In this document: in pieces, positions 33,036-41,715 of the stretch
Numbering within the stretch: position 1 is the first letter of the stretch
How the letters are laid out: each line of letters starts with the position of its first letter
From: an uncultured bacterium
Lineage (GTDB): Bacteria > Cyanobacteriota > Vampirovibrionia > Gastranaerophilales > Gastranaerophilaceae
Length of the DNA stretch: 64,000 bases
Direction of reading: 5' to 3'
Assembly (NCBI GenBank): GCA_948684385.1
Contig: CAPQCU010000001.1
Location: forward strand, 1-64,000
Program-made: the position numbers and the translations under genes
Notes under the pieces: model-generated
Database searches by the model: none
Told to the model about the DNA's origin: nothing
Seen by the model: the letters and a program-made list of their open reading frames with translations, nothing else

Positions 33036-34640
33036 TTAAGCTACCTGTTGTTTTGCGGCTTGCGCCTTTCGCTTTTTGTCAAGCATATTTGTAACATAAA
33101 TATTCAAGTTCGGAATTCCTAAGCCAAGAACAAGACCTGAGAACAGGTAACCTGCAACCTGAGCAGCATTCAATACTCTTAAGCGCTTCCTGGTTACTTT
33201 ATCAGCATCTTTGAGCATTTCTTTAAACGTTCTTGCAACAGTTTCATTTCCAACTTTCTTAGTTGTTGCTTTGCCTTCTTTTGCAAGAGATTCGATTAAA
33301 ATTTCGTCTCTGGTTTTCAAAGACGCGCTAAACGTACGTTTGAACGGATTCGCATTTTCAAATCCCTTCTTGTAGTTCATAACAGTCTTATCTAAACCGT
33401 CAGCAGCAAGCTTGTTAACGATATCGCCAAGAACAAGCCAGCTTAAGTATCCTAAAGTATCTTTTGTAAGAACTTCTCTAAGCTCGTCTTTATCTCTTGC
33501 AGAGAAAATTCTTGAAATAATTGTTACGCCATAAACACCTTTAAGCTGGTTAACTGTAGGCATTTTACCGTTAAACGCCATCTTATCCATAAATTTACCC
33601 GGAGCTTTCAGGAATTGAGCCGGTGACATATTTAAAGTTGCAAGAATCATGCTGAAGAAAGCTGCACTGCTGCCAACTTTAAGCGCTTTAAATCCTGCGC
33701 TGTTGTCCTTTGAACGTCCTTCAACACCAACAAAACCATCCGTTCCTGTTTTTAGTTTTGTTAAATACATGTTAATAGGCTGAACAGAAAGACCTACAAG
33801 CGAAGCAATTGCAAAACCTCCGGCTGCACGTGTTTTCATAAACTTAGTTACACCTTTAATAAACGCGTTGTCTTTTACACCTTTACCTGATTTAATCTGT
33901 TCTGCAAAAGATGCTTTAACTTTGTCTTTGTTAAATGAGTCAGAAACAATAAATATATCGTTTAATAAAGATTTAAGGTTTGTTTCAGATGCAATTTTCT
34001 TATCAGCAGACTCAAGAATATATCTTGATTGAGCACCTGTATCTTCTGTAATTTTATTCATAAGAACAGTTCTCGCACCAGCTGTTTTATTTTTTGTCCA
34101 GGTGTGGAAATCTTGTTTATTATTCAAAGCTTTATCAAGAAACTCTGCAGCTTCATCAATTGTTTTTTGAGAAAGTTTTACAAAACCTTCTGCATCACAA
34201 TTTTTAGCAGTAGGATTATAAGCTTTTACATCAGATAAAGTCTTTTTAATATATTCAATTTGTTCTTTGTTATTTTTAATCTGCTCTGCTTTATTTTCAG
34301 CAAGAATATTCAAAGTTTCAGGCGCAGTAAACATGCTGTTTACATTGAACCCGTATTTTTTATTGAGAGCCATAGCAATTGCAGCACCTGATGCGGCACC
34401 AAACAAGCCGATACAGCTATCATTTACTGTACCCATAATCTCACGTCTAAAAGTTTCCATACCTGCAGCAGGACCGCGTTTTGCAAAATCACTTGCAGTT
34501 CTCGGAGACACCATAAACGTGAAGTCAACAGCATTTGCACCAATTGCCTGATTGGTTGCAAGATAGCGCAGACCTGTGTCTACTACACCTTTAAATTGAG
34601 GTTTTTGAATAGAGATTTGTTGAGTTTGTTGTACTTTCAT
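33036..34640 (-). CDS. Multi-pass membrane protein, paralogue of the 557-aa neighbour
   Basis: 534 aa, function unknown. The N-terminal tag (MKVQQTQQISIQKPQFKG) ends in an FKG box. Hydrophobic segments are seen near residues 80-95, 270-290, 320-345, 400-415 and 490-515, separated by a charged helical region (about 105-260). It shares blocks with the 557-aa protein in the same order: FRREIMGTVNDSCIGLF, FNGKMPTVNQLKGVYG, ISRIFSARDKDELRE and LSWLVLGDIVNK. The two are therefore paralogues. The C-terminus is basic (KKRKAQAAKQQ). Seven bases separate it from the upstream paralogue. Confidence 0.8.
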   Translation of the reverse strand: MKVQQTQQISIQKPQFKGVVDTGLRYLATNQAIGANAVDFTFMVSPRTASDFAKRGPAAGMETFRREIMGTVNDSCIGLFGAASGAAIAMALNKKYGFNVNSMFTAPETLNILAENKAEQIKNNKEQIEYIKKTLSDVKAYNPTAKNCDAEGFVKLSQKTIDEAAEFLDKALNNKQDFHTWTKNKTAGARTVLMNKITEDTGAQSRYILESADKKIASETNLKSLLNDIFIVSDSFNKDKVKASFAEQIKSGKGVKDNAFIKGVTKFMKTRAAGGFAIASLVGLSVQPINMYLTKLKTGTDGFVGVEGRSKDNSAGFKALKVGSSAAFFSMILATLNMSPAQFLKAPGKFMDKMAFNGKMPTVNQLKGVYGVTIISRIFSARDKDELREVLTKDTLGYLSWLVLGDIVNKLAADGLDKTVMNYKKGFENANPFKRTFSASLKTRDEILIESLAKEGKATTKKVGNETVARTFKEMLKDADKVTRKRLRVLNAAQVAGYLFSGLVLGLGIPNLNIYVTNMLDKKRKAQAAKQQVA

Positions 34641-34647
34641 AACTACC

Positions 34648-36321
34648 TTAATGCTTTTCAGCTCTGAAACCTGCAGTCAGCTTTGAATATTTCACATTCA
34701 AAGGGGTTACAGTTTCAGTCTGTTCTTTATTTTCGGTTTGTGTCTTAGTGTTTTCCTGCGCATGCTTTAGCATTTCAGCATGCTTTTTCTTTGTTTTGTG
34801 TCTGGTATAAATTGGAACAAGAATCCCTAACAAAGCTAATGATACACCAATATTAGTTGCCTGACAAGCAGAACGTAAATTAACTGCCTGTTTGAGTTCT
34901 TTTTCTATTGTCTTAAGCTGCGCTGCATCAGGAGCTTTGCCTTGTTCTTTCAATAATTCCGCTGTTTTACTTACTACTTCATCAGATGATTTAACTTTAA
35001 CATCTTTTACCCAGTGCCAGAATTTTTTGAGAATATTTGCATCTTTATCTATTGGCTTAGTGTCATTTAATAATTTAACACCTTTTGTGTTTTGAATAAT
35101 TGTAGCAGCACCTTTATCAGCGTAATCTCCAAGGAAGTATAAACCGGAGAATGTAGCAATATCACGAACAGTAGACTCAGCAAGTTCGTTTTTATCATCC
35201 GCTGCTGCCATACGTGAAGCAAAAGTTGCGGTTGAAATTACTCTTGCCTGATCCATTGTCGGGAATTGACCTTTAAATTCTAACATTCCCCAAGTTGGTT
35301 TTTTCATCATTGAAAGCAAAGATACACCAATCATTGAAGAAATTGAAATTATCTTCTGCTTCAATAACCCTTCTTTAGCATCTTTATTTTCAATATTATC
35401 GCCTTTTCCGAAATCATCGTAAATCGGAGCACCTTTAACCCCTGAAACTTTTCCTGTAATCCAGCGGTTAATATACTGCATAGAAATCGCAAGCGGAATA
35501 ACAACTGCAAGCCCTAAAGCACTCTTTGCTTTAACTAGAGTTTTGCTTCTCTGTGCAAACTCTTCAATTGTCTGCTCTCCGGCTTTTTGATATCCTTTAA
35601 AGAATTTAACGGAATCAACGAGCATGCCATTTACAGAAGACGCTTTTACTTCGTTTTTAATTCCTGCGATTTTAACATTTTCTGATACTTTTGTTTTTTC
35701 TACAATTTCTGCAGCAAGTTTTTTAACTTCTTTATTAACCTGATGATTATCTTTATTAGAAGAAGTGATTTTTGCCAGTTTATCTGCGTATTTATCCAAA
35801 TCTTCAGCAGAAAGCACGTCTCTGAAAACAACTTTTTTATTGCCTTCAAAACCTTCAATATCACTTAATATTCTTCTCAAAGACTCTTTAACTTTATCCG
35901 CAGACTGAGAATTATTATAATATTCTTTTGCTTCATTTATCAAAGAGCTGTCAGCCCAGCATTCAGATAAATCAATCCCTTTACCCATGATGCCGCCGTT
36001 AAGCATCTTTGCAAAGCCCATAGTTATAAAGCCCGGTATAATACAGTTAACAACCAGACCGGAAGATTCTCTTCTAAACGCTTCAAACCCTGCAAACCAG
36101 TTGGTCATAGACTCTACAATTGTTCTCGGAAGAATTGCAGACAACATATCAATAACCGCAACATTCACCATCGGCATTCTTTCGCATGCCTGAATTCCTG
36201 CAAGCAAAAGGTTTGCCCCCTTGAAACTTGGAGCCTGTCCTGCTCCTTCTTTCTTATTTCTGCGGGCATTTATGCTATTTATTCTGCCAGTATCTACACC
36301 AATTTTGTTTATCATACACAT
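34648..36321 (-). CDS. Multi-pass membrane protein, first gene of the seven-gene operon
   Basis: 557 aa, function unknown. N-terminal region with APSFKG at about residues 30-35 (the same FKG box as its paralogue), then hydrophobic segments near 85-105, 275-295, 325-340, 395-410 and 495-515, with a charged helical domain between the first two. Blocks shared with the 534-aa protein are FRRESSGLVVNCI, FKGQFPTMDQA, ASRMAAADDKNELAE and GLYFLGDYADK. The start is at 36321; a second ATG at 36315 has a slightly better-spaced AGAAG. Ser/Thr/Glu/Lys-rich C-terminal tail. About 290 bases of non-coding DNA precede it. Confidence 0.8.
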   Translation of the reverse strand: MCMINKIGVDTGRINSINARRNKKEGAGQAPSFKGANLLLAGIQACERMPMVNVAVIDMLSAILPRTIVESMTNWFAGFEAFRRESSGLVVNCIIPGFITMGFAKMLNGGIMGKGIDLSECWADSSLINEAKEYYNNSQSADKVKESLRRILSDIEGFEGNKKVVFRDVLSAEDLDKYADKLAKITSSNKDNHQVNKEVKKLAAEIVEKTKVSENVKIAGIKNEVKASSVNGMLVDSVKFFKGYQKAGEQTIEEFAQRSKTLVKAKSALGLAVVIPLAISMQYINRWITGKVSGVKGAPIYDDFGKGDNIENKDAKEGLLKQKIISISSMIGVSLLSMMKKPTWGMLEFKGQFPTMDQARVISTATFASRMAAADDKNELAESTVRDIATFSGLYFLGDYADKGAATIIQNTKGVKLLNDTKPIDKDANILKKFWHWVKDVKVKSSDEVVSKTAELLKEQGKAPDAAQLKTIEKELKQAVNLRSACQATNIGVSLALLGILVPIYTRHKTKKKHAEMLKHAQENTKTQTENKEQTETVTPLNVKYSKLTAGFRAEKH

Positions 36322-36613
36322 ATACTTCTTGATATATAAGTCGATTATACCAACTTACATATTCATTTAAAAGCCGGTAAAAATAAAAATTGCGCATTTT
36401 GTTAAAATTGTAAAGGAAATGTTAAGATTAATTTTTGAATATTTTTTTATTTTTAAGAAACTTTTTTGAACCTGAGTAAAAACAATTAAATTGTTTATTT
36501 AAGTTTATGAAATTTTAAACCTTAGCAGCTACATTTCACCTTTTGACATTTTGTAAAGATTTGTAACAATTTTTGTTTATATATGTTATAATAAGTCAAA
36601 AAGGAGCTTTTTG
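36322..36613. other. AT-rich divergent intergenic region
   Basis: This gap separates the seven-gene operon from surE. Apart from an extended -10 for surE at 36584-36592 I see no gene, RNA fold or repeat. Runs of T and A dominate. Confidence 0.5.
36584..36592 (+). promoter_or_regulatory. Extended -10 of the surE promoter
   Basis: TGT immediately followed by TATAAT, about 20 bases before the surE start with AAGGAG in between. No good -35 at 16-18 bases, as is common for extended -10 promoters. Confidence 0.55.
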
Positions 36614-37405
36614 ATGAAAATACTGGTATCAAACGACGACGGAATACTTTCAAACGGCATTCACGCTTTAATCGAAGCACTTTCACCATGTCATGAAGTT
36701 TATGTCGTAGCTCCGGATAGAGAAAGAAGCGCAGCAGGGCATTCTTTGACACTTCACACTCCTTTAAGAGTTGAAGAAGTTGACGCTAAATACGGTGCAA
36801 AACGCTGCTGGATGACATCAGGCACACCCGGAGATTGCGTAAAGCTTGCAATTAATGCGATTTTAGCAAAAGAAGAATTACCGGATTTAGTCATAACAGG
36901 CATCAATCACGGCCCAAACCTCGGTGCTGACATATTGTATTCAGGAACAGTAAGCTGTGCGATGGAAGGCGCAATGATGGGCTATCCGAGTATTGCAACA
37001 TCTCTTGCCAGTCTTAAAAATGAATACGAGGATTTTCGCTTTGCTGCTGCGTTTGTTGCAGAACTTTTAAACAGGCTTGATAAGTATAAAATTCCGCCAA
37101 AGACAATTTTAAACATAAACATACCGGGGTTAGAAAAAGAAGATATTGCAGGGATTGCAATAACCGAGCTTGGAAGCCGAATGTTTACTGACGCTTACGA
37201 AAGAAGAGTTGACCCGCGAGGAAAAGTTTACTACTGGATGGCAGGTGAGTTAATAAACGAGCCGGAAGATACTTCAACAGATATTGCAGCTGTTAGAAAC
37301 AACAAGATTTCAATTACGCCTGTAACTTACGAAATGACAAGAGTCAACATAATGCAGGATTTAGAAGCCAGCTTATGCCATGAAGATGTATGCAGCTGGT
37401 TTTGA
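36614..37405 (+). CDS. surE: 5'/3'-nucleotidase SurE
   Basis: Survival-type phosphatase that dephosphorylates nucleoside monophosphates. The metal site is visible in MKILVSNDDG (two Asp) and in TGINHGPNLGADILYSGTV (Asn); AAGHSLTL supplies the Ser. 263 aa is normal. The ATG at 36614 has AAGGAG eight bases upstream; a TTG three bases earlier is unnecessary. Single-gene unit divergent from the seven-gene operon. Confidence 0.96.
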   Translation: MKILVSNDDGILSNGIHALIEALSPCHEVYVVAPDRERSAAGHSLTLHTPLRVEEVDAKYGAKRCWMTSGTPGDCVKLAINAILAKEELPDLVITGINHGPNLGADILYSGTVSCAMEGAMMGYPSIATSLASLKNEYEDFRFAAAFVAELLNRLDKYKIPPKTILNINIPGLEKEDIAGIAITELGSRMFTDAYERRVDPRGKVYYWMAGELINEPEDTSTDIAAVRNNKISITPVTYEMTRVNIMQDLEASLCHEDVCSWF

Positions 37406-37513
37406 AATTAGCAGAAACATTAAAAGTTACAATATATTAAGTTTATATTTGCTCACATATACTATTTGTGATACTATTTAATAGCTAAGTTATATGTGTG
37501 TAGATATAAGCAA

Positions 37514-37538
37514 GGCTAATAGTCAGAGTCTATTAGCC
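37514..37538 (+). promoter_or_regulatory. Leader hairpin before the GH77 gene
   Basis: A perfect nine-base-pair stem (GGCTAATAG with CTATTAGCC, loop TCAGAGT) ends five bases before the ribosome-binding site of the 37555 gene. There is no T-run, so it is a leader structure rather than a terminator. Confidence 0.55.
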
Positions 37539-37554
37539 ATAAAAGGAGTAATGA

Positions 37555-39450
37555 ATGAGAATACAGCCGGTTGATAATAGCACTGCCTTTAAACGCAAGC
37601 CGAACGCAAAAGAAATGCAGGTTTATACGAGCTCTGTTAATAAAGGACTTGAGCTATTAGGGAAACAGGTAGATGTAATACTACACAACTCTTCTGCACC
37701 TGCTGTTGCAGCAGAAAATACCGGAATAGGTTCTTTATTTTCCAGAACAACAATCACAAAGCTGTTTCCGTTTCTCAAATCTCATGGAATAAAAGGTATT
37801 CAGCAGGAACCAAACGGGCTTCGTAAAGTTTTAGACAACTCGCCTTATGCTCCGGAATCTAATGCTAAAAATATTTACATGATACCTCTGGAAAAACTTA
37901 CTACAGAAGAATACGGCAATATCCTTTCTAAAAAAACATTTGACTCTATAGTACAAAACAATCCTTCTAAAGATGAAGTTCATTATCCTTACATAAGAAC
38001 AATGTACGAAGTTGCACTTAGAGAAGCTTATGGAAATGCAAAGAACTCTAAAGAATTTTTAGAGTTCAAAACAGCAAGAGAAAGTGATTTTGAACAGGGT
38101 GCAATTTACAGAATTTTATCTAAAATCCATGGAAACGATAATTTCACAATCTGGGCAAATAATGATAGTTATACCGATAAAGAGTTAGACCTTATTAATA
38201 AATCTACAGGCGTAAATTCCTGGGATAAACTAGATAAAACTCTTTATTCTAGTAACTCACCAAAAGCTAAAGCACGTATCGCAGAACTTAAAGAAAAATA
38301 CGCAGACGATTATGATTATTATATTTTCCAACAGATGATTTTAGAAAAAGAAAACGAAAAATCTAATAAACTTGCTCAGGAAACAGGAATTAAAATCATC
38401 GGAGACTCGCCTGTAGCTTCAACTGATGTTGAAAACTGGGTAAATAAGAATTTGTTCTTAAAAGGCATGGCAATCGGCTGCCCTCCGGATTATTTCTCAA
38501 AATCCGGTCAGAGATGGGGATTTCCGTATTATAATCCGAAAGAAATATTTAACGCTGACGGTTCATTAGGCAAAGCCGGTGAAGCTTTAAAGAAAAAATA
38601 TGAAGAATATTTTGCAAGCTTCCCGGGCGGTCTCCGTATCGACCACGTTATCGGTTTGATTGACCCGTTCATTTATACAAAATCAAGCAATAAAATGACT
38701 AACACTAACTCTGGCAGAATCTACTCACAATTCACTGGAGAATTCCAGAAAAAGACAGATGAAGAGTACGCAGCACTTTTAACAAAAATCATTATTCCGG
38801 CTGCTCAAAAATACGGACATGATATTTCTTCTGTTATCTGTGAAGATTTAGGAGACAGAAACATTCCGACAGAACGCGTAATGAAAAAGCTCAACCTTTC
38901 AGGAATTTCTGTTACACAGTTTGACCATAGAGGAGCAACAGCCCCTGAAAGAAACCTTATTATGCTCGGTTCACACGACAATCCTTCTTTTCTTGAATTT
39001 GTTCAAGACTTATTCAATTTTGGAGATGATAAAGTAAAAAAAGCAAGATTTTTGAAGAAAACAAAACTTCTTGCAGAAGACACTGCGCCTAAAGAAGCAA
39101 CAAAAGAAGAATTAAAAGAATATATAAAAACTCTTCGTTCTGACAAGCTGAAATTTATCGCAGCAAGCTTTACAGAGTTATTCACAAGTCCTGCAAAACG
39201 TGTTCAAATTTTCTTTGCAGATTTCTGGGGACTGGGAAAAACTTACAACCGCCCGGGCACAACGCAAGGTAACTGGGCTTTGCGTCTTGGAGAAGATTTC
39301 GAAAACGATTATTACAAAGCAGCTTCTGAAGGTAAAGCTCCAAACTTAGCAGGCACTGTTGCAGCAGCTCTGCGTCAGCGCGGACTTGATAAAGAGAATG
39401 AAGCTTTGATGAAAGATTTAGATAATTCTGCAAGAATTATTGCTGAATAA
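37555..39450 (+). CDS. malQ: 4-alpha-glucanotransferase (GH77), with N-terminal extension
   Basis: Disproportionates maltooligosaccharides/starch-type glucans. The GH77 residues are visible: nucleophile D363 (GLRIDHVIG), acid/base E430 (CEDLG) and D475 (SHDNPS), plus GDSPVAS in place of GDLPIYV. Length 631 aa exceeds the usual 500, with extra helical inserts. It opens MRIQPVDNSTAFKR, the same kind of short N-terminal motif as the proteins of the seven-gene operon; no signal peptide. AAGGAG precedes the ATG, where an overlapping out-of-frame ATG lies four bases earlier. It is followed by a very strong terminator and is the more canonical of two GH77 genes here. Confidence 0.9.
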   Translation: MRIQPVDNSTAFKRKPNAKEMQVYTSSVNKGLELLGKQVDVILHNSSAPAVAAENTGIGSLFSRTTITKLFPFLKSHGIKGIQQEPNGLRKVLDNSPYAPESNAKNIYMIPLEKLTTEEYGNILSKKTFDSIVQNNPSKDEVHYPYIRTMYEVALREAYGNAKNSKEFLEFKTARESDFEQGAIYRILSKIHGNDNFTIWANNDSYTDKELDLINKSTGVNSWDKLDKTLYSSNSPKAKARIAELKEKYADDYDYYIFQQMILEKENEKSNKLAQETGIKIIGDSPVASTDVENWVNKNLFLKGMAIGCPPDYFSKSGQRWGFPYYNPKEIFNADGSLGKAGEALKKKYEEYFASFPGGLRIDHVIGLIDPFIYTKSSNKMTNTNSGRIYSQFTGEFQKKTDEEYAALLTKIIIPAAQKYGHDISSVICEDLGDRNIPTERVMKKLNLSGISVTQFDHRGATAPERNLIMLGSHDNPSFLEFVQDLFNFGDDKVKKARFLKKTKLLAEDTAPKEATKEELKEYIKTLRSDKLKFIAASFTELFTSPAKRVQIFFADFWGLGKTYNRPGTTQGNWALRLGEDFENDYYKAASEGKAPNLAGTVAAALRQRGLDKENEALMKDLDNSARIIAE

Positions 39451-39453
39451 TAA

Positions 39454-39491
39454 ACAAAGGGGCGCGGGATAAATATCCCGCGCCCCTTTGT
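39454..39491. terminator. Bidirectional intrinsic terminator (malQ / dapF)
   Basis: A perfect 17-bp stem (ACAAAGGGGCGCGGGAT and complement, loop AAAT) between the two convergent genes. Confidence 0.9.
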
Positions 39492-39495
39492 TAGT

Positions 39496-40341
39496 TTACT
39501 TTAAATCTGCCTCAAACACATATTCTGCAGGTCCGGTTAAAAAGACATCGTGATTTGTATCATCTTTTGAGCCTGCCCAGTCAATTTGTACAGCTCCACC
39601 CGGAAGCTGAACTTCAACAGAGTTTTCAATATACCCGTTCAAAATTCCTGCAACCACACTTGCGCAGGCACCTGTTCCACAGGCAAGAGTAATTCCGCAC
39701 CCGCGCTCCCAGACTGCAAGCTCAATTTTTTTACGGGATTTAATTTTTATAAACTCAACATTTGTCTTTTCCGGAAACTCTGCAGCAACTTCAAGCAAAG
39801 GTCCAAACTCTTTTGCAAACTTCATCGGCTTATCGTCAAGACCGACAAAAATCACAAAATGCGGGTTGCCCATAGAAACTGCGTTACCCTCCATTATCAT
39901 ATTTTTTACAGAGATTTGATAATTTAGATTATTATTAGGAACAAAAGGAATTTTATCTGACTCTAAAACTGGTTTTGACATATTTACGCGCACATCTCCG
40001 TTTTCTAAAATTTTCGGAGAAATAATTCCGGCAAGAGTTTTGACAGAAAATTCATTACTTTTCACAAGCCCTTTATTATAAACATATTTTGCAAAACATC
40101 TCATCCCATTACCGCACATTTGCGCTGTTGAACCGTCTGAGTTATAAAAAAACCAGCCGATTTCAGCTTCTGTTTCTTCTAAGTTAGGAATAATAAGTCC
40201 GTCAGCACCTACACCAAAATGCCTGTCACAAAGCTTAATCGCAGCTTCTGACATTGTCATATTGAGTTTTAAAAACTCTTCATAATCAACAATTACAAAA
40301 TCATTTCCGCACCCTTGCATTTTGGTAAGTTTAACGCTCAT
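39496..40341 (-). CDS. dapF: Diaminopimelate epimerase
   Basis: Converts LL- to meso-diaminopimelate, for lysine and peptidoglycan. The two catalytic cysteines lie in CGNGMRCFA (about residue 76) and ACGTGACAS (about residue 220); the N-terminus KMQGCGNDFVIVD is diagnostic. 281 aa, normal. With dapL elsewhere in the window it indicates the aminotransferase route to diaminopimelate. Divergent from hisS with about 100 bases between. Confidence 0.97.
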   Translation of the reverse strand: MSVKLTKMQGCGNDFVIVDYEEFLKLNMTMSEAAIKLCDRHFGVGADGLIIPNLEETEAEIGWFFYNSDGSTAQMCGNGMRCFAKYVYNKGLVKSNEFSVKTLAGIISPKILENGDVRVNMSKPVLESDKIPFVPNNNLNYQISVKNMIMEGNAVSMGNPHFVIFVGLDDKPMKFAKEFGPLLEVAAEFPEKTNVEFIKIKSRKKIELAVWERGCGITLACGTGACASVVAGILNGYIENSVEVQLPGGAVQIDWAGSKDDTNHDVFLTGPAEYVFEADLK

Positions 40342-40440
40342 ATATCCGCCTTCCTGTTTGTAGTAAAATAATTATATAAAGGAATTGGAATATTGACAAC
40401 TCCCCCGCTTCCGGCGCGGGAACAAAAAGGAAAAACGATA

Positions 40441-41664
40441 ATGATTAAAGTACAAAAAGGAACAAAAGATATATTACCTGCAGAAATGCCGCTCTGGCAT
40501 TTTATGGAAGCAAAAGCAGACGAAGTTTTCTCAAAATACGGAGCAAAAGAAATCAGAACACCGATTTTTGAAGCGACCGAGCTTTTTGCACGCGGAGTCG
40601 GAGACACAACTGATATAGTAAACAAAGAAATGTACACTTTTGAAAAAAGCGAACGTTCTTTAACACTTCGTCCTGAAAACACAGCCGGAGTTGTCCGTTC
40701 TTTTATCGAAAACGGAATGCACAGACTTTCTGCGCCGGTAAAACTCTGGTACAAAGGTCCTATGTTCCGCTATGAACGTCCTCAAGCAGGCAGACAAAGG
40801 CAGTTCCATCAGGTCGGAGTCGAAGTATTTGGGATTAAACAACCTACAGCTGATGCTGAAGTTATTTTAATGGCTGTTAATTATCTTAAAGCTTTAGGAC
40901 TAAACGATTTAGCTGTTGAGTTAAACTCTCTCGGGTGTCCTGAATGCAGGGAAGTTTTTAAGACAAAGCTAAAAGAAGTTATTAAGCCACATTTAAGCGA
41001 ATTATGCCCTGACTGTCAGGCTCGTTACGAAAAAAATCCTTTGAGACTTCTTGACTGCAAAGTGGAAGAATGCAAAGAAATTTACGCTAAACCTGAAATT
41101 CAAGCTGTAATTCAGTCAGATTTTATATGTGAAGAATGCGCAGACCATTTTAATAAGCTAAAAGAATATTTAAACGCATTGAATATAAATTATTCAATCA
41201 ACAAACTTCTGGTAAGAGGCTTGGATTACTACAATAGAACGGTTTTTGAAATTAAATCAAACAACTTAGGTTCTCAAAACGCAGTCTGCGGAGGCGGAAG
41301 ATATGACAGCTTAGTCAAAAACCTTGGCGGAGAAGACACTCCGGCAATAGGTTTTGCAATGGGCATGGAAAGACTTGCGTCTTTAATCCGCGAAAAAGAA
41401 GACAAAAAATTAGACGCGTTTATCGTGTGCAATAATCCATTAGAAGCTGTTAAATTCGCAGAAGAATTGCGACAACAAGGTATAAATTGTGAGTTTGATT
41501 TAACAAACAAAAAGTTTGTAAAACAGCTTGAAAAAGCTTCGAAAGTTGCAAGATTTGCGCTTATTCTGGGAGAAGACGAGATTGCTTCAAATCAGGTTAC
41601 AATTAAAAATCTTGAAACTTCCGAACAAAAAACGGTAGAGAGAAATAATATAGATTTACAATAA
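40441..41664 (+). CDS. hisS: Histidyl-tRNA synthetase
   Basis: Charges tRNA-His. Class II motifs: motif 2 (MFRYERPQAGRQRQFHQVG), the His-specific LVRGLDYYNRTVFE, CGGGRYDSLV and motif 3 (GFAMGMERL), then the anticodon-binding domain. Starting at ATG 40441 (MIKVQKGTKD, preceded by AAAAAGG) it is 407 aa, the usual length. A start 48 bases earlier would add an atypical N-terminus and is rejected. It ends in its own terminator. Confidence 0.97.
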   Translation: MIKVQKGTKDILPAEMPLWHFMEAKADEVFSKYGAKEIRTPIFEATELFARGVGDTTDIVNKEMYTFEKSERSLTLRPENTAGVVRSFIENGMHRLSAPVKLWYKGPMFRYERPQAGRQRQFHQVGVEVFGIKQPTADAEVILMAVNYLKALGLNDLAVELNSLGCPECREVFKTKLKEVIKPHLSELCPDCQARYEKNPLRLLDCKVEECKEIYAKPEIQAVIQSDFICEECADHFNKLKEYLNALNINYSINKLLVRGLDYYNRTVFEIKSNNLGSQNAVCGGGRYDSLVKNLGGEDTPAIGFAMGMERLASLIREKEDKKLDAFIVCNNPLEAVKFAEELRQQGINCEFDLTNKKFVKQLEKASKVARFALILGEDEIASNQVTIKNLETSEQKTVERNNIDLQ

Positions 41665-41667
41665 AAA

Positions 41668-41700
41668 AAAAAAGAACCCTTTTAAAGGGTTCTTTTTTTA
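41668..41700. terminator. Intrinsic terminator (hisS / SLH protein)
   Basis: Stem AGAACCCTTT/AAAGGGTTCT flanked by an A-run and a T-run; works in both directions between the convergent hisS and the SLH gene. Confidence 0.88.
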
Positions 41701-41715
41701 TCTACGTGCGTAGCA

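Noticed and set aside
40393..40440. Upstream extension of hisS
   Set aside because: The added 16 residues are not part of the synthetase family and the ribosome site belongs to the ATG at 40441.
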